Part shown: positions 7,640 through 14,384 of the stretch, one piece after another
Layout of the letters: each line of letters opens with the position of its first letter
How positions within the stretch are numbered: position 1 is the stretch's first letter
Source: JBKJZO01 sp046715235
Lineage (GTDB): Bacteria > Actinomycetota > Actinomycetes > BP-191
Direction of reading: 5' to 3'
Assembly: GCA_046715235.1 (NCBI GenBank)
Contig: JBKJZO010000154.1
Span: 1-17,401 of the forward strand
DNA length: 17,401 nt
Translations under genes and position numbers: made by a program
Notes under the pieces: model-generated
What the model saw: the letters and a program-made list of their open reading frames with translations, nothing else
The model's database searches: none
Told to the model about the DNA's origin: nothing

Positions 7640-7703
7640 TTTTGACAAACCCTGAGCTGGATTCCCCGCGTGCGTCCAGCCTGCCTTTTGACAAAGTGAT
7701 CAC
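7640..7703. promoter_or_regulatory. Duplicated TTTTGACAAA boxes plus GTGATCAC palindrome in the 163-bp gap before the acyl-CoA dehydrogenase
   Basis: The gap 7632-7794 holds an AT-rich island within very GC-rich DNA. TTTTGACAAA occurs exactly at 7640-7649 and again at 7686-7695. Each copy contains the odd palindrome TTTG-A-CAAA and a perfect TTGACA hexamer. GTGATCAC (7696-7703) is a perfect 8-bp palindrome abutting the second copy. I find no -10 at 16-18 bp from either TTGACA, so they may be operator boxes rather than, or as well as, -35 elements. The rest of the gap (7705-7780) is G-rich with no clear terminator. Likely targets are the dehydrogenase or the upstream operon. Confidence 0.4.
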
Positions 7704-7794
7704 GTAGGGGCGGCGGTCCGCGGGCGGGCGTCGGGGCGTGGCAAACTGGGGTTGCCGCGCGTAGCAAGGCCGATCCGAACGAGGTGGCCCCTCA

Positions 7795-8952
7795 GTGGTG
7801 GACATGCGTCTGTCCGAGGAACACGAAGAATTCAGGCGCACAGTCGCGGAGTTTGCTCGCGAGGTCGTCTCCCCCCGAGCGCAGGAGATGGACGCCACGG
7901 GCGAGTTCCCCTACGACATCGTCTCTTCGATGGGCAAGCTCGGGCTCTTCGGGCTGCCGTTCCCTGAGGAGTACGGCGGCATGGGCGGCGACCACTTCGC
8001 CGTCTGTCTTGCGATCGAAGAACTCGCGCGGGTCGACTCGAGCGTTGCCATCACGCTCGAAGCAGCCGTAGGGCTCGGCGCGATGCCGGTCTACCGCTTC
8101 GGCACCGAGGAGCAGAAGCGCGAGTGGCTGCCCAAGTTGTGCAGTGGTGAGGCGCTGGGCGCCTTCGGCCTGACCGAGCCCGGCGGCGGGTCGGACGCCG
8201 GTGCGACCCGGACGACGGCACGTCTCGACGGCGACGAGTGGGTTATCAACGGGACAAAGGTCTTCATCACCAACTCCGGCACTGACATAACGCGATTGGT
8301 CACCGTCACTGCGCTGACAGCCGACGTTCCCACGGACGGCAGGGCCAAGGAGATCAGCTCGATTCTCGTGCCGGTGCCCTGCGACGGATTCCGCGTGGCG
8401 CCGGCGTACTCCAAGGTTGGGTGGCACGCCTCCGACACGCACGAGATCGTGTTCGACGACTGCCGGGTGTCGAAGGAGAACCTGCTCGGCGAACTCGGCC
8501 GCGGCTACGCCAACTTCCTGTCGATCCTCGACGAGGGCCGGATCGCGATTGCGGCGCTGGCCACCGGCCTCGCGCAGGGTTGCGTCGACGAGTCGGTGAA
8601 GTACGCGAACCAGCGGCACGCGTTCGGGCAACCGATCGGCCAGTTCCAGGCCATTTCGTTCAAGATCGCCGACATGGAGATGCGCACGCACACCGCGCGG
8701 CTGGCCTATTACAACGCGGCGCAGAAGATGATGCGCGGCGAGCCGTTCAAGAAGGAGGCCGCGATCGCGAAGCTGTACAGCTCCGAGATAGCGGCGACCA
8801 ATGCGCGCGAGGCCGTGCAGGTGCACGGCGGCTACGGCTTCATCAACGACTTCCCGGTCGCGCGTTTCTACCGCGACTCGAAGATCCTCGAGATCGGTGA
8901 GGGCACCTCGGAGGTCCAGCGGATGGTCATCGCCCGCGAGCTCGGCCTGTGA
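7795..8952 (+). CDS. Acyl-CoA dehydrogenase (short/branched-chain type)
   Basis: FAD enzyme introducing an alpha-beta double bond into an acyl-CoA, passing electrons to ETF; cytosolic. Seen in 385 residues: the FAD-binding block AFGLTEPGGGSDAGATRTTA, the WVINGTKVFITNSG segment, GWHASDTHEIVFDDCRV, QRHAFGQPIGQFQAISFKIADME, VQVHGGYGFINDFPVARFYRDSKILEIGEGTSEVQ. The catalytic base is Glu369 in IGEGTSEVQ, the usual position. In isovaleryl-CoA dehydrogenase that site is Ala/Gly and the base is a Glu in an LDLER motif, but here the corresponding stretch is LDEGR with Gly at that place. It is therefore probably not isovaleryl-CoA dehydrogenase despite its neighbours; butyryl-, isobutyryl- or 2-methylbutyryl-CoA are plausible substrates. 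The GTG at 7795 has GAGG 10 nt upstream; GTG 7798 and ATG 7804 are alternatives. Confidence 0.92.
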   Translation: MVDMRLSEEHEEFRRTVAEFAREVVSPRAQEMDATGEFPYDIVSSMGKLGLFGLPFPEEYGGMGGDHFAVCLAIEELARVDSSVAITLEAAVGLGAMPVYRFGTEEQKREWLPKLCSGEALGAFGLTEPGGGSDAGATRTTARLDGDEWVINGTKVFITNSGTDITRLVTVTALTADVPTDGRAKEISSILVPVPCDGFRVAPAYSKVGWHASDTHEIVFDDCRVSKENLLGELGRGYANFLSILDEGRIAIAALATGLAQGCVDESVKYANQRHAFGQPIGQFQAISFKIADMEMRTHTARLAYYNAAQKMMRGEPFKKEAAIAKLYSSEIAATNAREAVQVHGGYGFINDFPVARFYRDSKILEIGEGTSEVQRMVIARELGL

Positions 8953-8988
8953 CCGAATACCGACTACCCGTTGAAGCAGTAGGACCGG

Positions 8989-9016
8989 TACAGTGAAAAT
9001 GGTCTAGACAAATTTC
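8989..9016 (+). promoter_or_regulatory. DasR/NagR (GntR-family) type operator overlapping the nagA promoter
   Basis: An imperfect 22-bp palindrome at 8995-9016 is centred between 9005 and 9006, with nine of eleven symmetric pairs matching. Its core TGGTCTAGACAA (9000-9011) differs by one base from TGGTCTAGACCA, the core of the known DasR-responsive element of Streptomyces. A TANNNT hexamer, TACAGT, lies at 8989-8994, placing the likely transcription start inside the operator and 30-40 bp before the nagA GTG. Inference: a GntR-family repressor, released by a GlcN/GlcNAc phosphate, controls this operon. The regulator gene is not in the window. Confidence 0.75.
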
Positions 9017-9039
9017 AGGCAGAAAGAACTGGAGCTACG

Positions 9040-10197
9040 GTGCCGGTCATCTCCGCTTCTCGGCTTCTGGTCGATGGCCGGATCACTGGTCCTGGGTCTG
9101 TTGTCGTCGACGACGGCCGTATCACCGCTGTGCTCCCTGCGGCCGCAGCGGGTACGCCGGACGATGCGGTCTCGCTCGACACCGGCCTGCTGACGCCGGG
9201 CCTGATCGACCTGCAGAACAACGGCGTTTTCGGCGCCGACTTCGCGTCGGCGACGCCTGCGCAGTGGACCAGCGCGCTCGCCGGTCTCGCCGCCTGCGGC
9301 GTGACGTCAGTCGCGCCAACCGTCATCACGGCGCCGCTGCCAGACCTCGCAGCGGCGATAGCTCGGTGCGCCGCTGCCCGCGATGCGCACAGGCACAACC
9401 CGGTGACCCGCGTCGTCGGCGTACACCTCGAGGGCCCGTTCATCAGCCCGCACCGGCTCGGCACGCACCGGGTCGACTGGGCGATGGCGCCGACGGATGA
9501 TGCTCTCGATGAACTGTTCGGCTACCCGGGGCTCGTCGACTCGCTGGTGATGGTCACGCTCGCGCCCGAGCTGGACGGCGCGAAAGAGGCGATCCGCCGG
9601 TTTACCGAAGCGGGCGTCGTCGTCTCACTCGGCCACAGCGACGCGCTCGCTGCTGACGTGTGGGCCGCCGCTGATTCGGGCGCAACCATGACGACGCACC
9701 TCTTCAACGCGCAGCGGCCGATGACCCACCGGGAGCCGGGCGTGCCGGGTGCGGTGCTGACCGACTCCCGCTTCTGCGTCGGGCTGATTGTCGACGGCCA
9801 GCACGTCCACCCGGCGGTCTGCCGGCTGGTGTTCGCCGCCGCGCCGGGACGTGTCGTCGCGGTGACCGACTCGATCCTCACCGCCGGCCTGCCCGACGGC
9901 ACCTGGCTCGATTTCGGCGGCGGACCCGTCGCCAACGACGAGACCGGGCTCGGACGCCGCGAGGACGGCACGATCAGCGGCGCCGGGATCACGCTCGATG
10001 AAGGAGTACGGCGGATGGTGGCGGCCGGCATCGACGCCGCCACGGTACTCGCCGCGGCGACGGTGGTCCCCGCCGACGTGATCGGGCGCCCGGATCTGGG
10101 CCGGCTGGCCGTCGGTGCCTGCGCCGACCTCGTCTGGTGGGACGACGACCTCGTCCCGCGGCGAGTATGGGTCGGCGGCCGCGAGGTCGTCAGATGA
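9040..10197 (+). CDS. nagA: N-acetylglucosamine-6-phosphate deacetylase
   Basis: Removes acetate from GlcNAc-6-P to give glucosamine-6-P, the committing step in use of GlcNAc from chitin or recycled cell wall; cytosolic metallo-hydrolase of the amidohydrolase superfamily. Seen in 385 residues: LTPGLIDLQNNGVFGADF at 51-68, with the Gln/Asn pair that replaces the superfamily HxH in NagA; metal ligand Glu131 in HLEGPFI; His199 in SLGHSDA; His220 in TTHLFNAQRPMTHREPG; catalytic Asp277 in AVTDSIL; and the closing GRLAVGACADLVWWD at 354-368. The usual MRP/HHREPG reads QRPMTHREPG here, a mild variant. The GTG start has GGAG 5 nt upstream. A DasR-like operator lies just upstream. Its TGA overlaps the ATG of the SIS gene. 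Confidence 0.94.
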   Translation: MPVISASRLLVDGRITGPGSVVVDDGRITAVLPAAAAGTPDDAVSLDTGLLTPGLIDLQNNGVFGADFASATPAQWTSALAGLAACGVTSVAPTVITAPLPDLAAAIARCAAARDAHRHNPVTRVVGVHLEGPFISPHRLGTHRVDWAMAPTDDALDELFGYPGLVDSLVMVTLAPELDGAKEAIRRFTEAGVVVSLGHSDALAADVWAAADSGATMTTHLFNAQRPMTHREPGVPGAVLTDSRFCVGLIVDGQHVHPAVCRLVFAAAPGRVVAVTDSILTAGLPDGTWLDFGGGPVANDETGLGRREDGTISGAGITLDEGVRRMVAAGIDAATVLAAATVVPADVIGRPDLGRLAVGACADLVWWDDDLVPRRVWVGGREVVR

Positions 10198-11255
10198 CGC
10201 CCCCGCCTGCCACCACCGAGCGCCCCGGGCAGCTCATGTCCCAGGAGATCAGGGAGCAGCCGCAAGCCTGGGAGCGGCTGCTGACGCAAGGCCGCGCCAA
10301 CATCGACGCCGTTGCCGCGCAGATCGCGGACCGGCGCCCCCGCTTCGTGCTCTTCGCGGCGCGCGGCACGAGCGACAACGCCTCGCTCTATGGCAAGTAC
10401 CTAGTCGAAATCCTCCTGCAGCTGCCCGCGGGATCGGTGTCCCCCTCGACCATGACCACCTACGGGTCGCGACCGAAATTGCAGGACGTGCTGCTGATCT
10501 CGGTCAGCCAGTCCGGTGGCTCGCCTGATCTTGTGAAGTCGGTCGAGGTGGCGAGCGAATGCGGGGCGCTCACCCTCGCGGTCACCAACAATCCCGGCTC
10601 AGCACTGGCGCGCGCCGCCGAGTTGCACATCGACATCCTCGCCGGGCCCGAGCGGGCCGTCGCTGCGACGAAGTCCTACACGGCGCAGCTACTCGCGCTC
10701 TACCTGCTGATTGAGCATCTCGCCGGTGGCGAGGGGTCCGCGGCTGCCGAACTCCCGGCTCTCGGGCGCGAGGTCCTTACCCAGGAGGACGACGTCGCGC
10801 AGCACGCGGCGCGCTACCGCTTCGCGCAGCGCCTCGTCGTCACCGGTCGCGGCTACTCCTCGGCGACGGCGCAGGAGGCCGCGCTGAAACTGATGGAGAC
10901 GTCGTACGTCTCGGCGCAGGCGTTCTCCGGGGCCGACTTCATGCACGGCCCGGTCGCCGTGATCGACGACTCAGTGCCGGTCATCGCCATCAACTCGCCG
11001 GGTATCGGCGGTGACGCGATGGCCGACGTACTAGGCCGGCTAGCCGCCGAGCATGCCGACGTGCTGTGCATCGGCAGGGGCTCGGCCGCGAATCCTGCGT
11101 GGCCGGTGCTTGCGCTTCCGCAGCACACGCCCGACCAGCTCTCGCCGATCCTCGAGGTCGTGCCGCTCCAGCAGCTGGCGCTGCATCTGGCCCTCGAGCG
11201 GGGTGCCGACCCGGACACGCCACGCGGCCTTCGCAAGGTCACTCGCACGCTGTGA
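10194..11255 (+). CDS. Double-SIS sugar isomerase, probable glucosamine-6-phosphate deaminase (NagB-II type)
   Basis: 353 residues matching only the isomerase half of GlmS; the N-terminal glutamine amidotransferase domain with Cys1 is absent. SIS1: FAARGTSDNAS at 54-64, SVSQSGGSPDLV at 103-114, TNNPGSALARAA at 131-142, GPERAVAATKSYTAQL at 151-166. SIS2: VTGRGYSSATAQEAALKLMETSY at 216-238, ADFMHGPVAVI at 247-257, and PILEVVPLQQLALHLALERGADPDTPRGLRKVTRTL at the end. Counterparts of the GlmS isomerase residues Glu488, His504 and Lys603 appear as Glu235, His251 and Lys348. Without a glutaminase domain, and placed directly after nagA, it most likely deaminates glucosamine-6-P to fructose-6-P and ammonia, replacing classical NagB. 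A galactosamine-6-P (AgaS-like) role is the main alternative. ATG 10194 overlaps the nagA stop and has GAGG 8 nt upstream. Confidence 0.88.
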   Translation: MTPPPATTERPGQLMSQEIREQPQAWERLLTQGRANIDAVAAQIADRRPRFVLFAARGTSDNASLYGKYLVEILLQLPAGSVSPSTMTTYGSRPKLQDVLLISVSQSGGSPDLVKSVEVASECGALTLAVTNNPGSALARAAELHIDILAGPERAVAATKSYTAQLLALYLLIEHLAGGEGSAAAELPALGREVLTQEDDVAQHAARYRFAQRLVVTGRGYSSATAQEAALKLMETSYVSAQAFSGADFMHGPVAVIDDSVPVIAINSPGIGGDAMADVLGRLAAEHADVLCIGRGSAANPAWPVLALPQHTPDQLSPILEVVPLQQLALHLALERGADPDTPRGLRKVTRTL

Positions 11256-11731
11256 ATCACGACGGTTCCGCGCATGAATGGTCGACCTTCTCAGTGGCCG
11301 ACCTAACGACGCCGGCCGCGATGCTCAAGAGCCTGCCCGCGAGCGACGAGGTCGTCCTCGTCGTGGAGGCGGAGAGGGACTGGGTCCGCGGCCACGGGAC
11401 TCGCCGCCGCGATCACAAGCACCCATTCACCGCGACGATCTGGCGGGCCAACGGGTACGGCGCGCCCGAGATGTGGCGGCTGCATCTGACGTTCCCCGAG
11501 ATCGCGACCAGGCGTTCGCTGGTCATCCCCGTTGGCGGTGCGGTCACCCACGTCGGAAAGACCGACGCCGATCTCGTGATACCGGCGACGCTCACGGCCC
11601 GCGACATGATCGGCTTCGTCATCGAGGCGATGTGCGGGCTTGCCGACCGGCCCGACACCGGAGTCTGGCGGGCGCGCATACCTAGCTTCGGCGGACGAAA
11701 TCAGCGGTACGGGCGGCCCAGCGCGCGGTAG
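11252..11731 (+). CDS. Hypothetical protein, third gene of the nagA operon
   Basis: Not recognised. 159 residues, starting with a GTG that overlaps the TGA of the SIS gene (GTGA), so almost certainly co-translated with it. It has no signal peptide or membrane helix. The N-terminal half is acidic (VADLTTPAAMLKSLPASDEVVLVVEAERDWVRG), then a basic stretch GTRRRDHKHPF, then WRANGYGAPEMWRLHLTFPEIATRRSLVIPVGGAVTH, and a helix TARDMIGFVIEAMCGLADRP before a short basic tail. The alternative frame over the same bases is Arg-rich and looks like a shadow. The 3' end runs 31 nt into the convergent UDP-glucose dehydrogenase gene. Position implies a role tied to amino-sugar metabolism, but there is no motif to say which. 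Confidence 0.66.
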   Translation: MNHDGSAHEWSTFSVADLTTPAAMLKSLPASDEVVLVVEAERDWVRGHGTRRRDHKHPFTATIWRANGYGAPEMWRLHLTFPEIATRRSLVIPVGGAVTHVGKTDADLVIPATLTARDMIGFVIEAMCGLADRPDTGVWRARIPSFGGRNQRYGRPSAR

Positions 11732-13029
11732 TGCCAGCCGGCCGCGATCCACCGCTCGGGCTCGAGCGCGTTGCGGCCGTCGACGATCTGCTTGTCCGCG
11801 ACGACGTCGGAGAGCACGGCCGGGTCCATGTCGCGGAACTCCCGCCACTCCGTGAGGTGCAGGACGACGTGTGCGCCGCGGGCCGCGTCGACCGCACTGT
11901 CGGCGTACTCGAGCTCGGGGTGTTTGCGGCTCGCGTTCTCGTTGGCCTGCGGGTCGTAGACGGTCACGGTCGCGCCCAGGCCCTTGATCGTCGAGGCGAC
12001 GTCGAGAGCAGGCGAGTCGCGGATGTCGTCGGAGTTGGGCTTGAACGCGGCACCGAGTACGCCGACGCGCTTGGCGCCGAACGACCCGCCCACGTGCTCG
12101 AGCGCCAGATCCACCATGCGCTGACGGCGACGGAGGTTGATCGCGTCGATCTCGCGCAGGAAGGACAGCGCCGACTCCACGCCGAGCTCCTCGGCGCGTG
12201 CCATGAACGCCCGAATGTCCTTGGGCAGGCAGCCCCCGCCGAACCCGAGCCCCGCGTGCAGGAACCGGCCCCCGATGCGGCTGTCGTAGGACAGGGATTC
12301 GGACAGCTTCTTCACGTCGGCGTTGACCGTCTCGCACACCTCAGCCATCGCGTTGATGAATGAGATTTTGGTGGCGAGGAAAGCGTTGGCGGCGACCTTG
12401 ACCAGCTGCGCCGTCGGCAGGTCGGTGACCACAACCGGCGTCGGTAGCGCGATGACCGGCGCGAAGACCTCGCGCAGCACGCCCTCCGCCTTGCCGCCGG
12501 GGTGGACGCCGAAGACGAGCCGGTCGGGGCTCAGCGTGTCCTCGACGGCGAAGCCTTCGCGCAGGAACTCGGGGTTCCACGCGAGTTCGACTTCGGCACC
12601 CTGCGGCACCAGCTCGGCGAGGCGGGCGGCCAGCCGCTCGGCCGTGCCCACCGGCACGGTCGACTTGCCGACGACGAGTGCCGTGCCGGTCAGGTGCGGA
12701 CCCAGGTTTTCGACGACGGAGTCGACGAAGCGCATGTCGGCCGCGAGCGAGTCGCCGCGTTGCGGAGTGCCCACGCAGATGAAGTGGACGTCGCCGAAAG
12801 CCGCGGCGTCGGCGTACGAACTGGAGAAGTGCAGCCGCCCGGAATCGAGGTTCTTGCGCAGCAGCGGCTCGAGCCCGGGCTCGAAGAAGGGCACCTCGCC
12901 GGCCGTGAGTTTGGCCAACTTCGTTTCGTCGACGTCGACGCCGAGGACCTCGTAGCCGAGTTCTGCCATGCAAACCGCGTGGGTCGCTCCGAGATACCCG
13001 GTGCCGAAAACGGTCAGCTTGTGCGTCAC
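11701..13029 (-). CDS. UDP-glucose 6-dehydrogenase
   Basis: Oxidises UDP-glucose to UDP-glucuronate with two NAD+, feeding capsule or cell-surface glycan synthesis; cytosolic. Seen in 442 residues: the Rossmann loop FGTGYLGATHAVCMAELGYEVLGVDVD at 8-34, EVPFFEPGL at 45-53, VGTPQRGDS at 87-94, GKSTVPVGTA at 121-130, WNPEFLREGFAVED at 151-164, the central helix with QLVKVAANAFLATKISFINAMAE at 208-230 (Lys211), and catalytic Cys267 in GFGGGCLPKD with Asp271. The C-terminal UDP-binding domain includes LGAAFKPNSDDIRDSP. GTG at 13029 was chosen because it is directly before the Rossmann fold and has GAGGA 7 nt upstream; the frame continues to 13095 without family sequence. GDP-mannose dehydrogenase is less likely. 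No glycan genes flank it. Confidence 0.92.
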   Translation of the reverse strand: MTHKLTVFGTGYLGATHAVCMAELGYEVLGVDVDETKLAKLTAGEVPFFEPGLEPLLRKNLDSGRLHFSSSYADAAAFGDVHFICVGTPQRGDSLAADMRFVDSVVENLGPHLTGTALVVGKSTVPVGTAERLAARLAELVPQGAEVELAWNPEFLREGFAVEDTLSPDRLVFGVHPGGKAEGVLREVFAPVIALPTPVVVTDLPTAQLVKVAANAFLATKISFINAMAEVCETVNADVKKLSESLSYDSRIGGRFLHAGLGFGGGCLPKDIRAFMARAEELGVESALSFLREIDAINLRRRQRMVDLALEHVGGSFGAKRVGVLGAAFKPNSDDIRDSPALDVASTIKGLGATVTVYDPQANENASRKHPELEYADSAVDAARGAHVVLHLTEWREFRDMDPAVLSDVVADKQIVDGRNALEPERWIAAGWHYRALGRPYR

Positions 13030-13077
13030 CCTGCGGTCCTCGCGTCGACGATGTGGACCCGCGAATGCTACAGGGGG

Positions 13078-13093
13078 GCGCGGGAAGCCGCGC
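13078..13093 (-). terminator. GC-rich hairpin between the small secreted protein gene and UDP-glucose dehydrogenase
   Basis: GCGCGG and CCGCGC form a perfect 6-bp stem around a 4-nt loop, 36-51 nt past the stop of the secreted-protein gene and 49 nt before the dehydrogenase GTG. No U tract follows. Actinobacterial terminators often lack one, but function is uncertain. Confidence 0.35.
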
Positions 13094-13128
13094 ATCCGGG
13101 AGGCGGCACGGCGGGCATGGCTGCCGCG

Positions 13129-13554
13129 TTAGCCGCAGTCCTCCATCACGGTCATGTACCAGCCGTACTTCCTGGCCGGCGCGACCTTGAAGTGGGCTTC
13201 TCCGTGCGTGTGCGCGCTCATGGCCTTCGGGTAGCCATGATCGAATTCGCACGACGCGGTGCCGTCCGAGCTGTGTGCGCAGTTCCGCAGCGACAGGTCG
13301 GTGGCGATCGCTCGCATCTCCAGCAGCTCGCGCCGCGCACGGGGTGTTGTCACCTTCTTGAGGGCGGCGACGTCACCTCGGTTGTACGCCGACGCCAGGT
13401 AGCGCATCGCCGCCTCAGGGCTCTTGAAGTAGACCCGCCGGCTGGCGGCGGCGGCGGGCGCAGCCTGCGCGGCGGCAACGCCGAGAACGAGCGCAACGAC
13501 CGCAAACGCGGTAGCCAGACCGAGAACAGGCTGCGGGACGTGTCGGTGCTTCAT
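13129..13554 (-). CDS. Small secreted protein, possible NTF2-like fold
   Basis: 141 residues. Residues 1-37 are a Sec signal peptide (MKHRHVPQPV, then LGLATAFAVVALVLGVAAAQAA, likely cut within APAAAAS). The mature part begins VYFKSPEAAMRYLASAYNRGDVAALKKVTTPRARREL, which has the shape of the first helices of small NTF2-like/DUF4878-type domains (a scaffold helix followed by 'RGDVAALKK'). It then has a strand-rich half with NCAHSSDGTASCEFDHGYP and HFKVAPARKYGWYMTVMEDCG. Three cysteines (92, 102, 140) could form one disulfide outside the cell. ATG 13554 was chosen for the signal peptide and for GAGG about 8 nt upstream; the frame extends further to 13677. Exact function is unknown. It is divergent from the FHA gene. 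Confidence 0.78.
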   Translation of the reverse strand: MKHRHVPQPVLGLATAFAVVALVLGVAAAQAAPAAAASRRVYFKSPEAAMRYLASAYNRGDVAALKKVTTPRARRELLEMRAIATDLSLRNCAHSSDGTASCEFDHGYPKAMSAHTHGEAHFKVAPARKYGWYMTVMEDCG

Positions 13555-13617
13555 CGTGATCGCCTCTTCGTGTTGTGACCGTGCGAATAGGCTCGGCCCG
13601 GCCGACGTCCAACAGAA

Positions 13618-13632
13618 GCCACCCAAGGTGGC
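13618..13632. repeat. Inverted repeat in the divergent secreted-protein/FHA promoter region
   Basis: GCCACC-caa-GGTGGC: a perfect 6-bp inverted repeat with a 3-bp centre, lying in the 143-bp gap between two divergent genes. It could be an operator for either gene or a small hairpin in the FHA leader. Nothing in the sequence names a regulator. Confidence 0.35.
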
Positions 13633-13697
13633 GCATCTGCCCACCCTGAACCGGCTCGTCGGGGGCCCGCGGAGCACGGTTTGGAGGGGAGGCCCCG

Positions 13698-14321
13698 ATG
13701 GCGCCAGAGCCGCGCGACCCTTACCTGTCGCGTTGGATCGGGACCGGCGAGCAGCAGCAGTGGCCGCTGCCGCCCGACGGCGCCGCCGTGACGATCGGCC
13801 GTTCGGGCTCTGCTGACGTAAGCATCACCGGCGACGGCGAGATCTCGCGGGTGCACGCGACGATGGAGCGGCTCGGTGGGCAGTGGACGGTCGTCGACGA
13901 CGGGCTCTCCCGCAACGGGACGTTCGTCAACGGCCGGCGGCTCACGGCCCGGGTCCGGCTGAAAGACCGCGACGCGATCAGGGTAGGCGTGACCGTCCTG
14001 ACGTTCTGCGCGCCGCCGCAGACCGAGAGCGACCAGACGATCGTGGGCCAGCCGCTGCCGGCGCTGGCCCGGCTGACCGAACCGCAGCGCTCCGTCCTGG
14101 CCGCGCTGTGCCGCCCGTACGCCGACGGCCGCCCGTACGCGACGCCGGCGAGCAACCAGCAGATCGCCGACCAACTGGTTCTGAGCCTCGACGCGGTCAA
14201 GACCCATCTGCGGGTGCTGTTCGCGAAGTTCGGCATCGAGGACCTGCCGCAGAACCAGAAGCGCGGCCGGCTCGCGGAGCTGGCGCTCGAACTCGGTTTG
14301 GTCTCCGACAGCCGTCCCTGA
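13698..14321 (+). CDS. FHA domain protein with C-terminal LuxR-like helix-turn-helix
   Basis: 207 residues, cytosolic. The FHA domain at about 30-100 has the full phosphothreonine-binding signature: VTIGRSGSADVSI at 31-43 (Gly-Arg), ISRVHATMERLGGQW at 49-63 (Ser-Arg-x-His), and DDGLSRNGTFVNGRRL at 67-82. After a linker, residues about 125-203 (LTEPQRSVLAALCRPY, NQQIADQLVLSLDAVKTHLRVLFAKFGIEDL, RGRLAELALELGLV) resemble a LuxR-type HTH, with recognition helix SLDAVKTHLRVLFAKF. Such proteins bind targets phosphorylated by Ser/Thr kinases; the HTH part could bind DNA or a partner protein. The ATG at 13698 has a GGAGGGGAGG stretch ending about 5 nt upstream. No kinase gene is in the window. Confidence 0.88.
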   Translation: MAPEPRDPYLSRWIGTGEQQQWPLPPDGAAVTIGRSGSADVSITGDGEISRVHATMERLGGQWTVVDDGLSRNGTFVNGRRLTARVRLKDRDAIRVGVTVLTFCAPPQTESDQTIVGQPLPALARLTEPQRSVLAALCRPYADGRPYATPASNQQIADQLVLSLDAVKTHLRVLFAKFGIEDLPQNQKRGRLAELALELGLVSDSRP

Positions 14322-14344
14322 CCCCCCACGTGGCCGTAGCATGG

Positions 14345-14359
14345 CCGAACGGCGTTCGG
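14345..14359. promoter_or_regulatory. Perfect 15-bp palindrome upstream of the FadE25-like gene
   Basis: CCGAACG-G-CGTTCGG: seven symmetric base pairs around a central G, ending 25 bp before the ATG at 14385. Size, symmetry and position fit an operator for a dimeric regulator such as a TetR-family fatty-acid repressor (inference). No regulator gene is adjacent. Confidence 0.5.
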
Positions 14360-14384
14360 TCTACCGGAGCGGGGTGGTGATCGC

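Noticed and set aside
7642..7693. Two perfect TTGACA hexamers as ordinary -35 promoter elements
   Set aside because: No TANNNT lies 16-18 bp downstream of either. They are kept as possible operator boxes instead of being called promoters.
7792..8826. Long minus-strand frame antisense to the acyl-CoA dehydrogenase
   Set aside because: His/Arg/Val-rich antisense shadow; the plus strand encodes an intact dehydrogenase with all motifs.
11278..11685. Alternative 135-codon frame starting ATG after the SIS gene
   Set aside because: Arg/Asp-rich composition typical of a shadow; the GTG 11252 frame overlaps the SIS stop codon and has normal protein composition.
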